In this document: positions 26,849-35,266 of the stretch, piece after piece | Layout: every line of letters starts with the position of its first letter | Position numbering within the stretch: position 1 is the stretch's first letter | Origin: Mycobacterium branderi | Lineage (GTDB): Bacteria; Actinomycetota; Actinomycetes; Mycobacteriales; Mycobacteriaceae | Assembly (NCBI RefSeq): GCF_010728725.1 | Contig: NZ_AP022606.1 | Coordinates: forward strand, 4,588,001 to 4,652,000 | Direction: 5' to 3' | Length of the DNA: 64,000 bases | Translations under genes and position numbers: made by a program | The notes under the pieces: model-generated | What the model was told of the DNA's origin: nothing | Databases searched by the model: none | The model's input: the letters and a program-made list of their open reading frames with translations, nothing else

Positions 26849-29821
26849 TCACGCGGCATCGTCATCGCCAGCCAACTGGGCAGCCAACGGCGCCTTCTGA
26901 AGCCTCCGCTCTATCAGGTCTCGCTGCGCCCTTGTGAGCCCGTAGAGCTCATACACAGCCCCGTCCAGCGCATCCCACGCTGACACCAGCATTCGAGCGA
27001 TTCGCTGAGCGCCGCTAGACGTTTTCTCCGCTCGCTCTTGCGCCTTAAGAGCGGCGATCCGCTGACCGGCCCTGGCAACCCTTTCAAGCAAGCGGCGGTC
27101 CGTCGGCGAGGTTGGATCGTGGACCGCGATGGGAAGATCCAAAAGCTCATTGGTGCCTACGTTGTTGTTGCTACTAGTTAGCCGGAAACGCCACTGCATC
27201 AGGTCTGAATTCAAGAGAGCCACTAGATACTCGAGCGATAACGGGGCGTTGTCGACCCCGACTATTGAGTTCGTCGAATCCGCAAACCACATTTTGGCTG
27301 TCACGATTGCGCATACCAATCGCTGCCGTTCGTCAACGCCGGTGATCCGCTGGGTAGCTATCCGCGGTGCGATGGGGCCGCCCTTGCGGGGATAATCCTT
27401 CCGAATTGCCTTGGCGTCTAACATTTCCCGCTTGCCCTGACTTAGTGACTCCCTTAGCTCAAACGCCCCAACCTCCACGCCCTTGAGCAGGGGTTCGTAC
27501 TCAGACTTTTCGTCCGCGTCGGCGATATACCCACCGTACGTAGTCTGGTTGATCTCACCTCGCGTCACGACGTAAGAGTCGCCAAGCTCGCTAAGCCGCC
27601 TAACGTGCGATTTGCTATGGATATCGCGGCATACCGCCCACTCGTCAGCCGCTACCAGAGGAACCGGGGCGTTCTCTGGGTTAAGAAGCTGCAGATCGCC
27701 GAGCGTGAGTACGTTATCAGTTGATATCTCAGTCATGTTATTACCAGGAAATATATGCGTGGTTATCTGGTTTTGCGCCGTGAGCTTCGTAGCGTTCTTC
27801 TTACCCACGATGACCATGGTCGACAGCTTCGCCGCCTTAAATATGCGGCGATGTGGATTATCTTTTTGAGGAAAGCAGTCAAGCGTTGTATCAGCGAGAT
27901 ACGTGAAGAGATGCTTCCGAGTGTTGCCGGTACTGATGTCCGCAGCCAAACCCATAGGAACGATCATCCCCAGGTAACCACCGGGACGAAGCAATGCACA
28001 AGACTGGACCAAAAAGAAACGGTACAGATTTAACTTCCCACCCAATGCCGCCGCGTAGTCCGTGCGACTCGGGATGTATTCGCGTAGCTTATCGTGCGGC
28101 CAGGACGCTTTACCACGATCTTTTTCGATGACATCATACGGCGGGTTTCCGATTACAGCATGGAAGCCTTTTGAGCTCATTATTTCCGGAAAGCCTACCG
28201 CCCAATCGAATGGATTCAGATCATACTCCTCCTCAGGCGTCAGCTCGACGACGGAGGTCACCATGCTGTCAACCAAGCTATTCCCGCATAAAATGTTCCT
28301 ATCCAGGTCTGGCAGTGCCCTTTCGACATGGAACATCTTTAATTGGCTATCCATCGTCTCGCTTGTCTCGCCCTCCAGAACGCGAAGCATGAGGGAGAGT
28401 TTTGTAACCTCAACGGCCTGCCGGTCGATGTCTACGCCAAATATGCTCGAAGTAAGGATTCTTCTTCTCTCTGCGAGGGTGAGTTTCAGCTGGCCACTAG
28501 CATCTCGATATAGCGCCTGCTTGCTGGCTCCCGAGCCAGACTCCGCATGTGCGTTTGTGAACCAGCGGATCAGATAATCAAATGCGCCAAGCAGGAAAGA
28601 CCCAGAACCGCAGGCCGGATCTGGAATGCGGAGATTACGTGCAGCTCGTATCGACTTGTCGGCCAATAGCGGACCGAGGGTTTTATCCACAATGTGCTCA
28701 ACGATATTCGTAGGTGTGTAATAGACACCGCCAGCTCGGCGAACCTCTGGCTTGTCTTCGACTACAACCGAACGCCTGCCTGTCAGTTGAATGACCTTAC
28801 CAAGGAACTGCTCGTATACCTGCCCTAGAATGTCGGCCGGCATCACCGAGAATTCATATGGGCTGGTTGGGTAGTACATCGATTCAACAATGTCCCGCAA
28901 GACTTTATCTTCGATAACCAGACCTGGGGTAAGCTTATCTGGCGGTGTTGATCTGCCTTTCTCAGCCTTGAAATGAAAAAGGCCAGAGTCATACCTCGTG
29001 TCTGCCGCGAGAAAGATATTTAGCAAGCGAGTGTAGACTCCGGACCCCTTTAGAGCGTCCTTTAATTCGCCGTAGGGTTCGATACCGCGGTCTTCAGCAA
29101 TTCTGAGGAACACAATCCTGTCGAGCGTTTGCTGGACCGCTTCATTCAGCTCGTTCACCGACAGTTCTGGGTTCTTCTTCGCAATGCTTTGAGCTAGAGT
29201 TTTACGCCACTCTTCCATCTGAAGCAGGAAGAGGCCATCAACTTCCGAAGTCCCCCGTCGCCTACTCGCCTGGTCGAAATACCGTTGTAGCGAGCCCTGA
29301 TAAACCGAATTTTTGCCCAACAGCTCCTCAACTTCAGCCCACCTGTCGACGAGGTCTTTCCAAGGCACGAGGAGGGTTCTTGCCGCATTCGCCCGATCGG
29401 TTTCTGACGGCTGGCGCGTGCAGTCGTAAACGGCAAGGTGTCTGAAGTTGGTAAGGACGCTAATCGGCAACTTAGCGGTCCATCCGTAACGGCGGAGCTG
29501 ATACGCTGCTGGCGTATCCCTGGATATATCAATGCCGGGCCGCTTCGCCTCGACGAAAAAGACGCGATTGCCGCCTATCCGAAATGCGTAGTCCGGTGCT
29601 TTGTGGGATCCGCCGATCTTGAGGCTGTACTCATTGACCACATCTTTGTATGCCTCCGAAAACAAATTCTTGTTGACGACGTCCCAACCCAGGGCCGTGA
29701 AGAGCGGTTCAATGAATTCTTTCCGGGTGTCGGCCTCTCCGTATGCCGCCGATTCGAGCACCCTCCGCTCCCGCTCGTACCGCTTGACGAGCTCCTTGAC
29801 CTCGGTAGGCGGCTCGGCCAT
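26849..29821 (-). CDS. Single-chain type IIG restriction-modification enzyme (Eco57I-like)
   Basis: 990 aa. N-terminal PD-(D/E)XK nuclease: Asp77 in KAPDYAF and Glu91-Ala-Lys93 in FFVEAK. A helical connector follows, then an N6-adenine methyltransferase core with motif I DPACGSGSFLLG (near 402) and motif IV NPPY (near 557). The C-terminal third is a target-recognition region (SSNNNVGTNELLDLPI, LLERVARAGQRIAAL). All catalytic residues are intact, so it should both methylate and cut DNA without a partner subunit. GGAGGAA precedes the ATG at 29821; the frame is open to 29971 but that extension lacks similarity. Markedly lower GC than its surroundings marks recent transfer. The recognition site cannot be read from sequence. 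Confidence 0.88.
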   Translation of the reverse strand: MAEPPTEVKELVKRYERERRVLESAAYGEADTRKEFIEPLFTALGWDVVNKNLFSEAYKDVVNEYSLKIGGSHKAPDYAFRIGGNRVFFVEAKRPGIDISRDTPAAYQLRRYGWTAKLPISVLTNFRHLAVYDCTRQPSETDRANAARTLLVPWKDLVDRWAEVEELLGKNSVYQGSLQRYFDQASRRRGTSEVDGLFLLQMEEWRKTLAQSIAKKNPELSVNELNEAVQQTLDRIVFLRIAEDRGIEPYGELKDALKGSGVYTRLLNIFLAADTRYDSGLFHFKAEKGRSTPPDKLTPGLVIEDKVLRDIVESMYYPTSPYEFSVMPADILGQVYEQFLGKVIQLTGRRSVVVEDKPEVRRAGGVYYTPTNIVEHIVDKTLGPLLADKSIRAARNLRIPDPACGSGSFLLGAFDYLIRWFTNAHAESGSGASKQALYRDASGQLKLTLAERRRILTSSIFGVDIDRQAVEVTKLSLMLRVLEGETSETMDSQLKMFHVERALPDLDRNILCGNSLVDSMVTSVVELTPEEEYDLNPFDWAVGFPEIMSSKGFHAVIGNPPYDVIEKDRGKASWPHDKLREYIPSRTDYAAALGGKLNLYRFFLVQSCALLRPGGYLGMIVPMGLAADISTGNTRKHLFTYLADTTLDCFPQKDNPHRRIFKAAKLSTMVIVGKKNATKLTAQNQITTHIFPGNNMTEISTDNVLTLGDLQLLNPENAPVPLVAADEWAVCRDIHSKSHVRRLSELGDSYVVTRGEINQTTYGGYIADADEKSEYEPLLKGVEVGAFELRESLSQGKREMLDAKAIRKDYPRKGGPIAPRIATQRITGVDERQRLVCAIVTAKMWFADSTNSIVGVDNAPLSLEYLVALLNSDLMQWRFRLTSSNNNVGTNELLDLPIAVHDPTSPTDRRLLERVARAGQRIAALKAQERAEKTSSGAQRIARMLVSAWDALDGAVYELYGLTRAQRDLIERRLQKAPLAAQLAGDDDAA

Positions 29822-30358
29822 GGCTGTTCCTCCGCTTCCATAACGAAACTGCTTGCGGTCCAGTAGAGAGTAAGGCGCCCTACTGACATGTGAGGGAAGT
29901 TCACGTGTGGGTGGCGTGGTCTCTTGCGGTGTCCTTGTAACCCGCCGGCAGTCGTCACGGTGTCGAATCAATCGTCGGGTGCGGCGCGATCCGGCCGCGG
30001 ACGGCCTCGCATAAGCATCTTGTGGTCAACCTCGCCAGCTCAGTGCTTGTTCACCGATTGCCTGCCGAACTGAAGTAGCTCCGTGACATGAAATGGCTCA
30101 TCCGCCATCGCGAGCGCCTCCTCGACTTCGCGCTGATCCTCACCCGTCGGCCATGGCGACTGCGCCGCCCAGGCCGTCGCCCATGACGCGCCGGAAACGG
30201 CTCTCTAGGCGGCGGTGCTCATATTCGAGCGTCGGCGACTTCCGATTCATCGGCGCCGGCGGGCAATTCGGCTAGCACGGTGGCCGCCCCTCCGCCCCTG
30301 TGTCGCCACTGCCTTCGAGCTCGGCGTGGAGCTTCGCCAGGGCGATCGCTGGTTTTCG
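29822..30358. other. Intergenic stretch with no convincing gene
   Basis: 537 bases between the restriction gene and the small membrane-protein genes. GC returns to the backbone level from about 30,000. The only item of note is a 32-aa plus-strand frame at 30088-30186 (MKWLIRHRERLLDFALILTR, then Arg/Pro rich), which resembles a short cationic amphipathic peptide but has no visible Shine-Dalgarno sequence. Confidence 0.5.
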
Positions 30359-30658
30359 CTAGCCGGTTCCATTTTGGCCGCCCCGCAGCGCGTCGTCGCG
30401 CTCCTCCTTACGCCAGCGGGCGTTGTTGTGCTTCCACGTGCTGACCAGCCAGTCATTGGACACGAGCCGATGTATCCGCGGATTCTTCGACAACGTTCCC
30501 AGCGCCATGAACACCGCCGCGGTAGCCGCTACGGCGAGGATGACGACCGTGCCCCATCTATGGCCGAGGGCGGCGTTGATCGCCCCTGCAGTGAAAGTCG
30601 TTGCGGCGACTAGCGATACGCCGAACCGGAGTTTGTCGGAGCGTGACAGTTGCTTCAC
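30359..30658 (-). CDS. Small two-helix membrane protein, candidate immunity protein
   Basis: 99 aa with two transmembrane helices (FGVSLVAATTFTAGAINAAL and TVVILAVAATAAVFMALGTL) and a charged C-terminal tail (KHNNARWRKEERDDALRGG). It is the third gene downstream of the WXG100 gene on the same strand, 39 bases after the second. Size, topology and position suit an immunity protein for a membrane-active effector, but no family was recognised. Confidence 0.65.
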   Translation of the reverse strand: MKQLSRSDKLRFGVSLVAATTFTAGAINAALGHRWGTVVILAVAATAAVFMALGTLSKNPRIHRLVSNDWLVSTWKHNNARWRKEERDDALRGGQNGTG

Positions 30659-30697
30659 CGCGTTAACTCCTACCCATTGCCGAAACGGGAAGTCGGT

Positions 30698-30982
30698 TTA
30701 TGACATCGTGCGGCGGCGTCGAGCCCTGAACCAATCGAACGCCAAGGCGACTGGGATGAACGCCAGGATCGCGATGTTTAGGTACCGTGTCCCCGGGGTG
30801 GTGATGACGTCGAATATCAGGAATGCCGCGAGCACGGCCAGGATGACGTACTGGATGATGCGCTGCCGGCGCACCGCCTGTTCACGGGTCGCAGCTGTGC
30901 GGCGTCCGACGGCCATCGCGCCGGCGCCAATCGCCAGCCCAACCGCTACAGCGGCTAAACCGAGCCACCAGATCGTCGTCAT
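30698..30982 (-). CDS. Small three-helix membrane protein, candidate immunity protein
   Basis: 94 aa; three hydrophobic helices (LGLAAVAVGLAIGAGAMAVG, YVILAVLAAFLIFDVI and LNIAILAFIPVALAFDWF) with basic loops and an Arg-rich end. The ATG overlaps the WXG100 gene stop (ATGA), so the two are translationally coupled, as toxin and immunity genes often are. No recognised family. Confidence 0.7.
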   Translation of the reverse strand: MTTIWWLGLAAVAVGLAIGAGAMAVGRRTAATREQAVRRQRIIQYVILAVLAAFLIFDVITTPGTRYLNIAILAFIPVALAFDWFRARRRRTMS

Positions 30983-31785
30983 TCGCACTGACTCAACTTT
31001 TTGACGGCATCCCCGAGTGCGCTCATGCCGCCGAGGACGATCGCTGTCGAGCCTGCCGCGGTTGGCACTTCGCCGGCGATGCCAGATGCGATACCCGCTG
31101 CGCCGCCGGCCGCTTCAGTGATGTCGATCGCGACGTCGTCTGGGCCGCAAGGATGCTTCGACGGGTCATGGTCCGTCGGGTTCATCGCTGTCGGTGGCGC
31201 GGTGTTCATCGTGGTCCGTGGCGGCAGCCGCACCGGGTTGCCGGTGACCGGCGGCGCGGGTGGCGGCGGGGGCGCGGGGCCCGGGCCATCTTGTTTCGCC
31301 TCAAAACCGGCGAGTTGCACCGGGTTCGGCGCGTCGTTGCCGTGTGTCCAAACGCCGGGAGTTGTCCCGCCATATTGGAATTGCCCGGTGTTTCCGACAG
31401 GGGTCGCCATGGCCGGATGAACCTGCCCATTGGGCTGGGCGGCCGGCGCAGATGCTGTACCAGCGGGCGCCCCAGCGGTCCCCATGGCCGGGGCCATCGC
31501 CCCGGCTATCGCACCGGCCCGCTCGTCATCCGTCCCCCTGTACTGCGCGCCTGCGGTGTGAATGTTCGTCGAAATTTCGTTGAGTTGCTGGACCTGCGCG
31601 CTGGCCGCCTCATGAAACCGCTGAATCGCCGACTGTGCGGCCTTGGCCGCTATGCCTTGCCAATGGCTGTCCATCTCGGTCGCGGTCGACTCGACGCGGG
31701 CTAGCACAGTCTTCAGTTCGTCGGCGATCCGCTCGAAATTCGCGGCCTCTTTGGCGAGGACGGGGACATCGGTCTGCAGTGCCAT
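30979..31785 (-). CDS. WXG100-type ESX (type VII) substrate with long glycine-zipper C-terminal domain
   Basis: 268 aa. Residues 1-80 form the two-helix WXG100 hairpin with HWQG (Trp42, Gly44), followed by YRGTD (82-86), which fits the YXXXD/E type VII export signal. Residues 90-215 are a Pro/Ala/Gly-rich linker. The C-terminal 50 residues are hydrophobic with spaced glycines (GGAAGIASGIAGE), a GXXXG zipper, then STAIVLGGMSALGDAVKK and a final SQCE. This layout suggests a secreted effector with a membrane-inserting tail. No enzymatic motif. Downstream coupling to two small membrane proteins supports an effector-immunity reading, which is inference. Confidence 0.78.
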   Translation of the reverse strand: MALQTDVPVLAKEAANFERIADELKTVLARVESTATEMDSHWQGIAAKAAQSAIQRFHEAASAQVQQLNEISTNIHTAGAQYRGTDDERAGAIAGAMAPAMGTAGAPAGTASAPAAQPNGQVHPAMATPVGNTGQFQYGGTTPGVWTHGNDAPNPVQLAGFEAKQDGPGPAPPPPPAPPVTGNPVRLPPRTTMNTAPPTAMNPTDHDPSKHPCGPDDVAIDITEAAGGAAGIASGIAGEVPTAAGSTAIVLGGMSALGDAVKKLSQCE

Positions 31786-31928
31786 GCGGCGAGTCTACTG
31801 CCAGCGCACCTGGTCAGAAGCCGCAAATCGGTGGGTGGCCGCCTCACCGCACCGCAGCGGGACCAACCAACACTAGGCAGCCGTCGCCCAGCGGCGGCGC
31901 GTACACCGCATTCACACGTCCACGTCAT

Positions 31929-32078
31929 GTGACCACCACAGCAACATGCCTGGTGACCGACCAGGCAGCGGTTGGGACCGAGGCGGTGCCCTTAGGGCAA
32001 TGGGTAGGCGGGTGGACCATCCAACGACTGTCGGTGCAGCGGACCAAATCCCAGACTCGCAACATATGGCAAGCGTAG
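31929..32078 (+). CDS. Possible 49-aa protein in the gap upstream of a secreted protein
   Basis: GTG start; reads TTTATCLVTDQAAVGTEAVP then GQWVGGWTIQRLSVQ and ends 12 bases before the next start. Composition is protein-like, but there is no clear ribosome site or family. It lies in the 305-base gap between the WXG100 gene and the secreted-protein gene, which otherwise shows nothing. Confidence 0.25.
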   Translation: MTTTATCLVTDQAAVGTEAVPLGQWVGGWTIQRLSVQRTKSQTRNIWQA

Positions 32079-32090
32079 GGTCCAGACGCT

Positions 32091-32471
32091 ATGGATGCCT
32101 TCATGATTTCAGCGGCAGGCTCATCGGCTTTGGTGCTGGCATGCGGGCTGCCGTTAGCGTCGGCAGAGTCCAACCACTCCGTCGAATTTGGTGCGACGCC
32201 TATGCCTGTGTCGGGTCCCTGCAATATGCCGCCTACCCGTGACCTGATCATCTGGATACGCGAGCCACGCCGCCCGGACAGTGCGCAGAAGGTAGGCGAC
32301 GCCGACCTGGCGCAGTGCAAGCCCACCCTGGAGACGTGGCGGGACACTGAGCCCACCGGCCCTAACTACTGTTTCAAGATCGCTTGGGCTTCAGACAATC
32401 CCGGCTATGACGTCGACCCTCGACCCGCGGCGCCACTAAAGAAGGTCATCGACCAGACGGGCGGCTGCTAG
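32091..32471 (+). CDS. Small secreted cysteine-containing protein
   Basis: 126 aa. The N-terminus has a signal peptide (hydrophobic ISAAGSSALVLACGLPLASA, cleavage likely after ASA). The mature part has four cysteines (GPCNMP, LAQCKP, NYCFKI, GGC at the end) that could form two disulfides, plus a TWRDTEPTGPNYCF block. No family recognised. The ATG at 32091 was chosen; 32103 is an alternative. Confidence 0.6.
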   Translation: MDAFMISAAGSSALVLACGLPLASAESNHSVEFGATPMPVSGPCNMPPTRDLIIWIREPRRPDSAQKVGDADLAQCKPTLETWRDTEPTGPNYCFKIAWASDNPGYDVDPRPAAPLKKVIDQTGGC

Positions 32472-32530
32472 GACCGTCGCGCGGCGGGCGAGCGGCCGAG
32501 CAGATCCGCAAACAGGTGGAGGATCAAGCG

Positions 32531-33292
32531 ATGTCGAGCAAGGAGCAGGAAATCCGAGCGGTCGGCATTCCGTCGGCGGCGATGATGGGAGTCGCGAAAA
32601 TCGGTGTCCGCGACTACTTCACGATGGAGCACCTGTGGAACGCCCGCCACAATGCCGAGCTTTGCGCGGAGCGGGAAGCCGCACTGGTCGCCGACGGCTT
32701 CCGTGGGATTGATAGAGCCGTCAGAGCGTTTGCGCTAGCCGGGATTTTAGAGTCCGTAGCCTTCCTTGAGGCCCTGGTCAACAGCGTGTGGCAAGACGCG
32801 GTGGACGACGACCCGGAATCTCCTAACCCAAACCCTCACCTCGAAGGATTGTCCGCCCAGTCCATCGCGAGACTACGAGAATTATGGAAAACCGAGCGAG
32901 TTGAACGGTCACTGTCGGTACTTGATAAGTACCAGGTGGCACTGACGTGCGCAGATCAGCGGCCGATCAACCTCGGCGAGGCACCTGGTCAGATTGTGGC
33001 TGCAATTATCCTGTTCCGTAACGATTTAATGCACTTCAAGCCGAAAGTGCAGTGGACCCATGAAGTCCATCGACTCGAAGATCGTTTGCGGCCGCGCCTC
33101 ACCGACAACCCACTACTCAACCCGAATCCGTGGTTTCCTCATCACATGCTCTCCGCAAGCGGCGCAAAACTTGCTTACGAAACATCACGCGAGTTTGGAG
33201 AGCTTTGGTGGCAGCGGATGGGCTTCGTGTGGGATCACTTCAAGACATTCGACGAAATGACTGCCCAGGTTCCAAGCAACCGTAGTCCCTAA
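32531..33292 (+). CDS. HEPN-motif protein, candidate RNase-type defence protein
   Basis: 253 aa, mostly alpha-helical. At residues 163-168 it has RNDLMH, which fits the R-N-X3-H active-site pattern of HEPN ribonucleases found in toxin-antitoxin, abortive-infection and other defence systems. A long helical region precedes it (AFALAGILESVAFLEALVNS), as in HEPN bundles. The rest, with LWWQRMGFVWDHF near the end, is not recognised. GGAGG lies before ATG 32531. No obvious antitoxin partner is adjacent. The motif is seen; the RNase activity is inference. Confidence 0.6.
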   Translation: MSSKEQEIRAVGIPSAAMMGVAKIGVRDYFTMEHLWNARHNAELCAEREAALVADGFRGIDRAVRAFALAGILESVAFLEALVNSVWQDAVDDDPESPNPNPHLEGLSAQSIARLRELWKTERVERSLSVLDKYQVALTCADQRPINLGEAPGQIVAAIILFRNDLMHFKPKVQWTHEVHRLEDRLRPRLTDNPLLNPNPWFPHHMLSASGAKLAYETSREFGELWWQRMGFVWDHFKTFDEMTAQVPSNRSP

Positions 33293-33462
33293 TCAAGCGC
33301 CGCCGCCCGCTTACCGCCCACCGCCGACGCGGATGATCGGCGGCCGGTCACGCTGCGCGCCTCCAGCAGTGCCAGCCGGCGGTTTACATGTCGCATGCGC
33401 CTATCTAATTGGCCGACGCGGAGAATCAGCCGCGAGACCAATGACGGAAGTTTCTGGCGCAT
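33289..33462 (-). CDS. Possible 57-aa basic protein at the end of the lysis-gene operon
   Basis: ATG start overlapping the stop of the preceding short frame by one base; sequence rich in Arg and Leu (SRLILRVGQLDRRMRHVNRR, LALLEARS). Helical, no membrane segment. Its stop overlaps the end of the convergent HEPN gene by four bases. It lies in the 360-base gap 33293-33652. Low confidence. Confidence 0.3.
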   Translation of the reverse strand: MRQKLPSLVSRLILRVGQLDRRMRHVNRRLALLEARSVTGRRSSASAVGGKRAAALD

Positions 33463-33584
33463 CACAGGTCCATGTATTCATCGAACAGGTCGCTGTCGTC
33501 GACCGCAGCGCGATCGGGGCGGCGCCCTGGCACACATCGCTGACGCTCGGAAACGAGTTCACCCGAGAGCCCCAGCGGGGACAC
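33462..33584 (-). CDS. Possible 40-aa acidic protein downstream of lysB
   Basis: GTG start; the C-terminus DDSDLFDEYMDL is strongly protein-like and the frame is coupled (TGATG) to the next one. It could be a real short phage gene or the tail of a broken longer one, since the frame is closed just upstream of the GTG by a stop. Low confidence. Confidence 0.25.
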   Translation of the reverse strand: MSPLGLSGELVSERQRCVPGRRPDRAAVDDSDLFDEYMDL

Positions 33585-33652
33585 GGACGATCACCGCTTC
33601 CTTACGCCGGGCGCCCAGACCGGCAGCCCGCGCGTCGAGCCGGATCGAGCGG

Positions 33653-34522
33653 CTACGCAAACATCGGAGCGACGACGTTGGTCAGGTAGTTGATCATCGG
33701 GGTGATGTCGTAATCGTAATGATCAGCCGCGGCGCCGGCCCCGAGGAAATTCAATCCGTTGGCGATGGCCTCGGCGTCGGCGATCGGCATGCCGACATCT
33801 TCGGCGACCTCTTCAACCGTGCCGAGGCTGGGGTCATACACGGCGTTGTAGACCGTGGTTTCGACGTAGCCGGGCGGGGCTTCCGCGGTCCACGGGTTCG
33901 GCCCGACAGGACAGCTGCTGTAAAGCTCTGTCGCCCCGCCATCGGAGCCCAGCCAGACGAAATCAAGCCAATTCGACGGGGTTTGGTCAGGTGTCAGGTC
34001 ATCTGGTCCCGCGATACCGCCGGTCAGAACACCGTCGACCGGTGCCGGCATGCCCCAGCCGGCGTAGGCGTTGCCGTTCGCGAAACCAGGTGAGCGGCAA
34101 GGGTTTCCCCACATCAAGCCCGCAGGCACACGACTAGCCAGGTCGTTGGCCAGAATAAAGTCACGCCACCAGTGGCTGCCGCAAATCGCCCCCTCCGAGT
34201 AACCGAGCGGGATGATCAGATTGTCCGTCCACACCTGGGTCGCGAGCCGAACACCCTCGTTGAAGCCGTCATCGACCGACTGACCCAATGGCGGGTTCAC
34301 TATCGACGCCGGGTAATTGCCGACCGGCTGCCAGTAAAAAACTTGCGGAAACGCTGTCGCTGCGGCCAACCCGACGGCCGCGGGCTGGGGCGGGGTCGTG
34401 TCCCACATGCTCACACCGGCGCCCGACCACGTCAGCAGAACGACCGGCAGGGTGCCCGAATATTGCGGCGGGTAATACAGCCCGTCTAGCTTGTCGGCAA
34501 CGTCCGACCATGTTGTGGCCAC
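33653..34522 (-). CDS. lysB: LysB-like mycolylarabinogalactan esterase (phage lysis enzyme)
   Basis: 289 aa, alpha/beta hydrolase of the cutinase/LysB type. Seen: the N-terminal PVVLLTWSGAGVSMWDT strand and loop, then GYSEG with the nucleophile Ser109, and a C-terminal DHYDYDITPMI segment expected to carry the catalytic His. Mycobacteriophage LysB cuts the ester bond joining mycolic acids to arabinogalactan so that the outer membrane is released at lysis. The GTG start is one base after the stop of the 103-aa gene. It appears complete. Confidence 0.78.
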   Translation of the reverse strand: MATTWSDVADKLDGLYYPPQYSGTLPVVLLTWSGAGVSMWDTTPPQPAAVGLAAATAFPQVFYWQPVGNYPASIVNPPLGQSVDDGFNEGVRLATQVWTDNLIIPLGYSEGAICGSHWWRDFILANDLASRVPAGLMWGNPCRSPGFANGNAYAGWGMPAPVDGVLTGGIAGPDDLTPDQTPSNWLDFVWLGSDGGATELYSSCPVGPNPWTAEAPPGYVETTVYNAVYDPSLGTVEEVAEDVGMPIADAEAIANGLNFLGAGAAADHYDYDITPMINYLTNVVAPMFA

Positions 34523-34523
34523 G

Positions 34524-34835
34524 TCAGCCAGCGGCCTTCTTCTGCGCCAGCACCCACTCGAGGATCGTCATCAAAGCGTCGAACTCGTTGTAGGTGTTGC
34601 CGTCCGACGCCTGATAAGTGGCCGTGTGGATCTTGCCGAGCGTCGTTGTGATGTCGAGAACAGATGTGGTGGTTTGCTTCGGCGCTTCGGGATAGGGCGC
34701 GCTAGTGGCTAGCCCGAAGATCGCCATCGGGGCGAGTTGATCCACTTCGCGGTAGCTCAGCGGGCCTGATGGCCCGATGCCGTCGAGCTTGTCGGAGACG
34801 GATTGCGCGGTGGCACCTACGTTAGGGCTTGTCAT
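34524..34835 (-). CDS. Small phage-type protein upstream of lysB
   Basis: 103 aa, soluble, no recognised domain. Short blocks: VSDKLDGIGPSGPLSYREVD, LDITTTLGKIHTATYQASDG, and a C-terminal helix ALMTILEWVLAQKKAAG. Its opening resembles the opening of the LysB-like protein next to it (VADKLDGLY versus VSDKLDGIG), so the two may share an N-terminal module. GGAGG lies 11 bases before the ATG. Strongly coupled to lysB. Confidence 0.65.
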   Translation of the reverse strand: MTSPNVGATAQSVSDKLDGIGPSGPLSYREVDQLAPMAIFGLATSAPYPEAPKQTTTSVLDITTTLGKIHTATYQASDGNTYNEFDALMTILEWVLAQKKAAG

Positions 34836-35266
34836 GAGTTTTCATACCTCCCTGAGTTGGTGTTTTGATCTGAAGTACCAATGCTCAACCTCGGCAGCCG
34901 ATGACCTGATGCAGTATGGAGGCGCTGTTGAGGATTCTTTCGCGTCGCACTTAAAACCTTACCCCCCTTTTACACTCAGCCTCCGGTTTAGCTTGCCAAT
35001 GGCGTGTCCCGCGTGTGGGAGATCCGCCGTTGTGGGGGTGGGACTCACCCAACGGGGCGGGCGGCAAAGGACGCGGCTAGAAACCGAAAACACTTGTGGT
35101 GCAGCCACTTTCGCAAAACAGGTGTCGTCGACGCCAGCGGGCGGATCGTTCGTTGCATCACCACGGCGCACCGAAGTGACCCGAGGTTTCGGCGTTCCGG
35201 ACGCCCATCCGTGCGCCTGAAACATGTTGGCTTCACGTGGCGTAACCGCACAACCCCCGTCGCCGG
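34836..35266. other. Intergenic stretch with a possible frameshifted zinc-ribbon relic
   Basis: 431 bases without an intact gene. On the plus strand from 34999 one frame reads CPACGRSAVVGVGLTQRGGR and a second, overlapping frame reads WCSHFRKTGVVDASGR. Together they mimic the zinc-ribbon pattern of IS1-like or phage DNA-binding proteins split by a frameshift. This is only suggestive. The stretch probably also carries the promoter for the 103-aa gene. Confidence 0.3.

Noticed and set aside
29822..29971. 50-codon N-terminal extension of the restriction enzyme
   Set aside because: The ATG at 29821 has a strong GGAGGAA, and the extension has no similarity to the nuclease family.
32048..32070. 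Possible att copy of the tRNA-Val 3' end
   Set aside because: Only the 8-mer AATCCCAG matches; flanking bases diverge, so chance similarity is enough.
34959..35266. Long minus-strand frame over the gap next to lysA
   Set aside because: It begins antisense-frame inside lysA, and its composition is that of a shadow frame with no domain.
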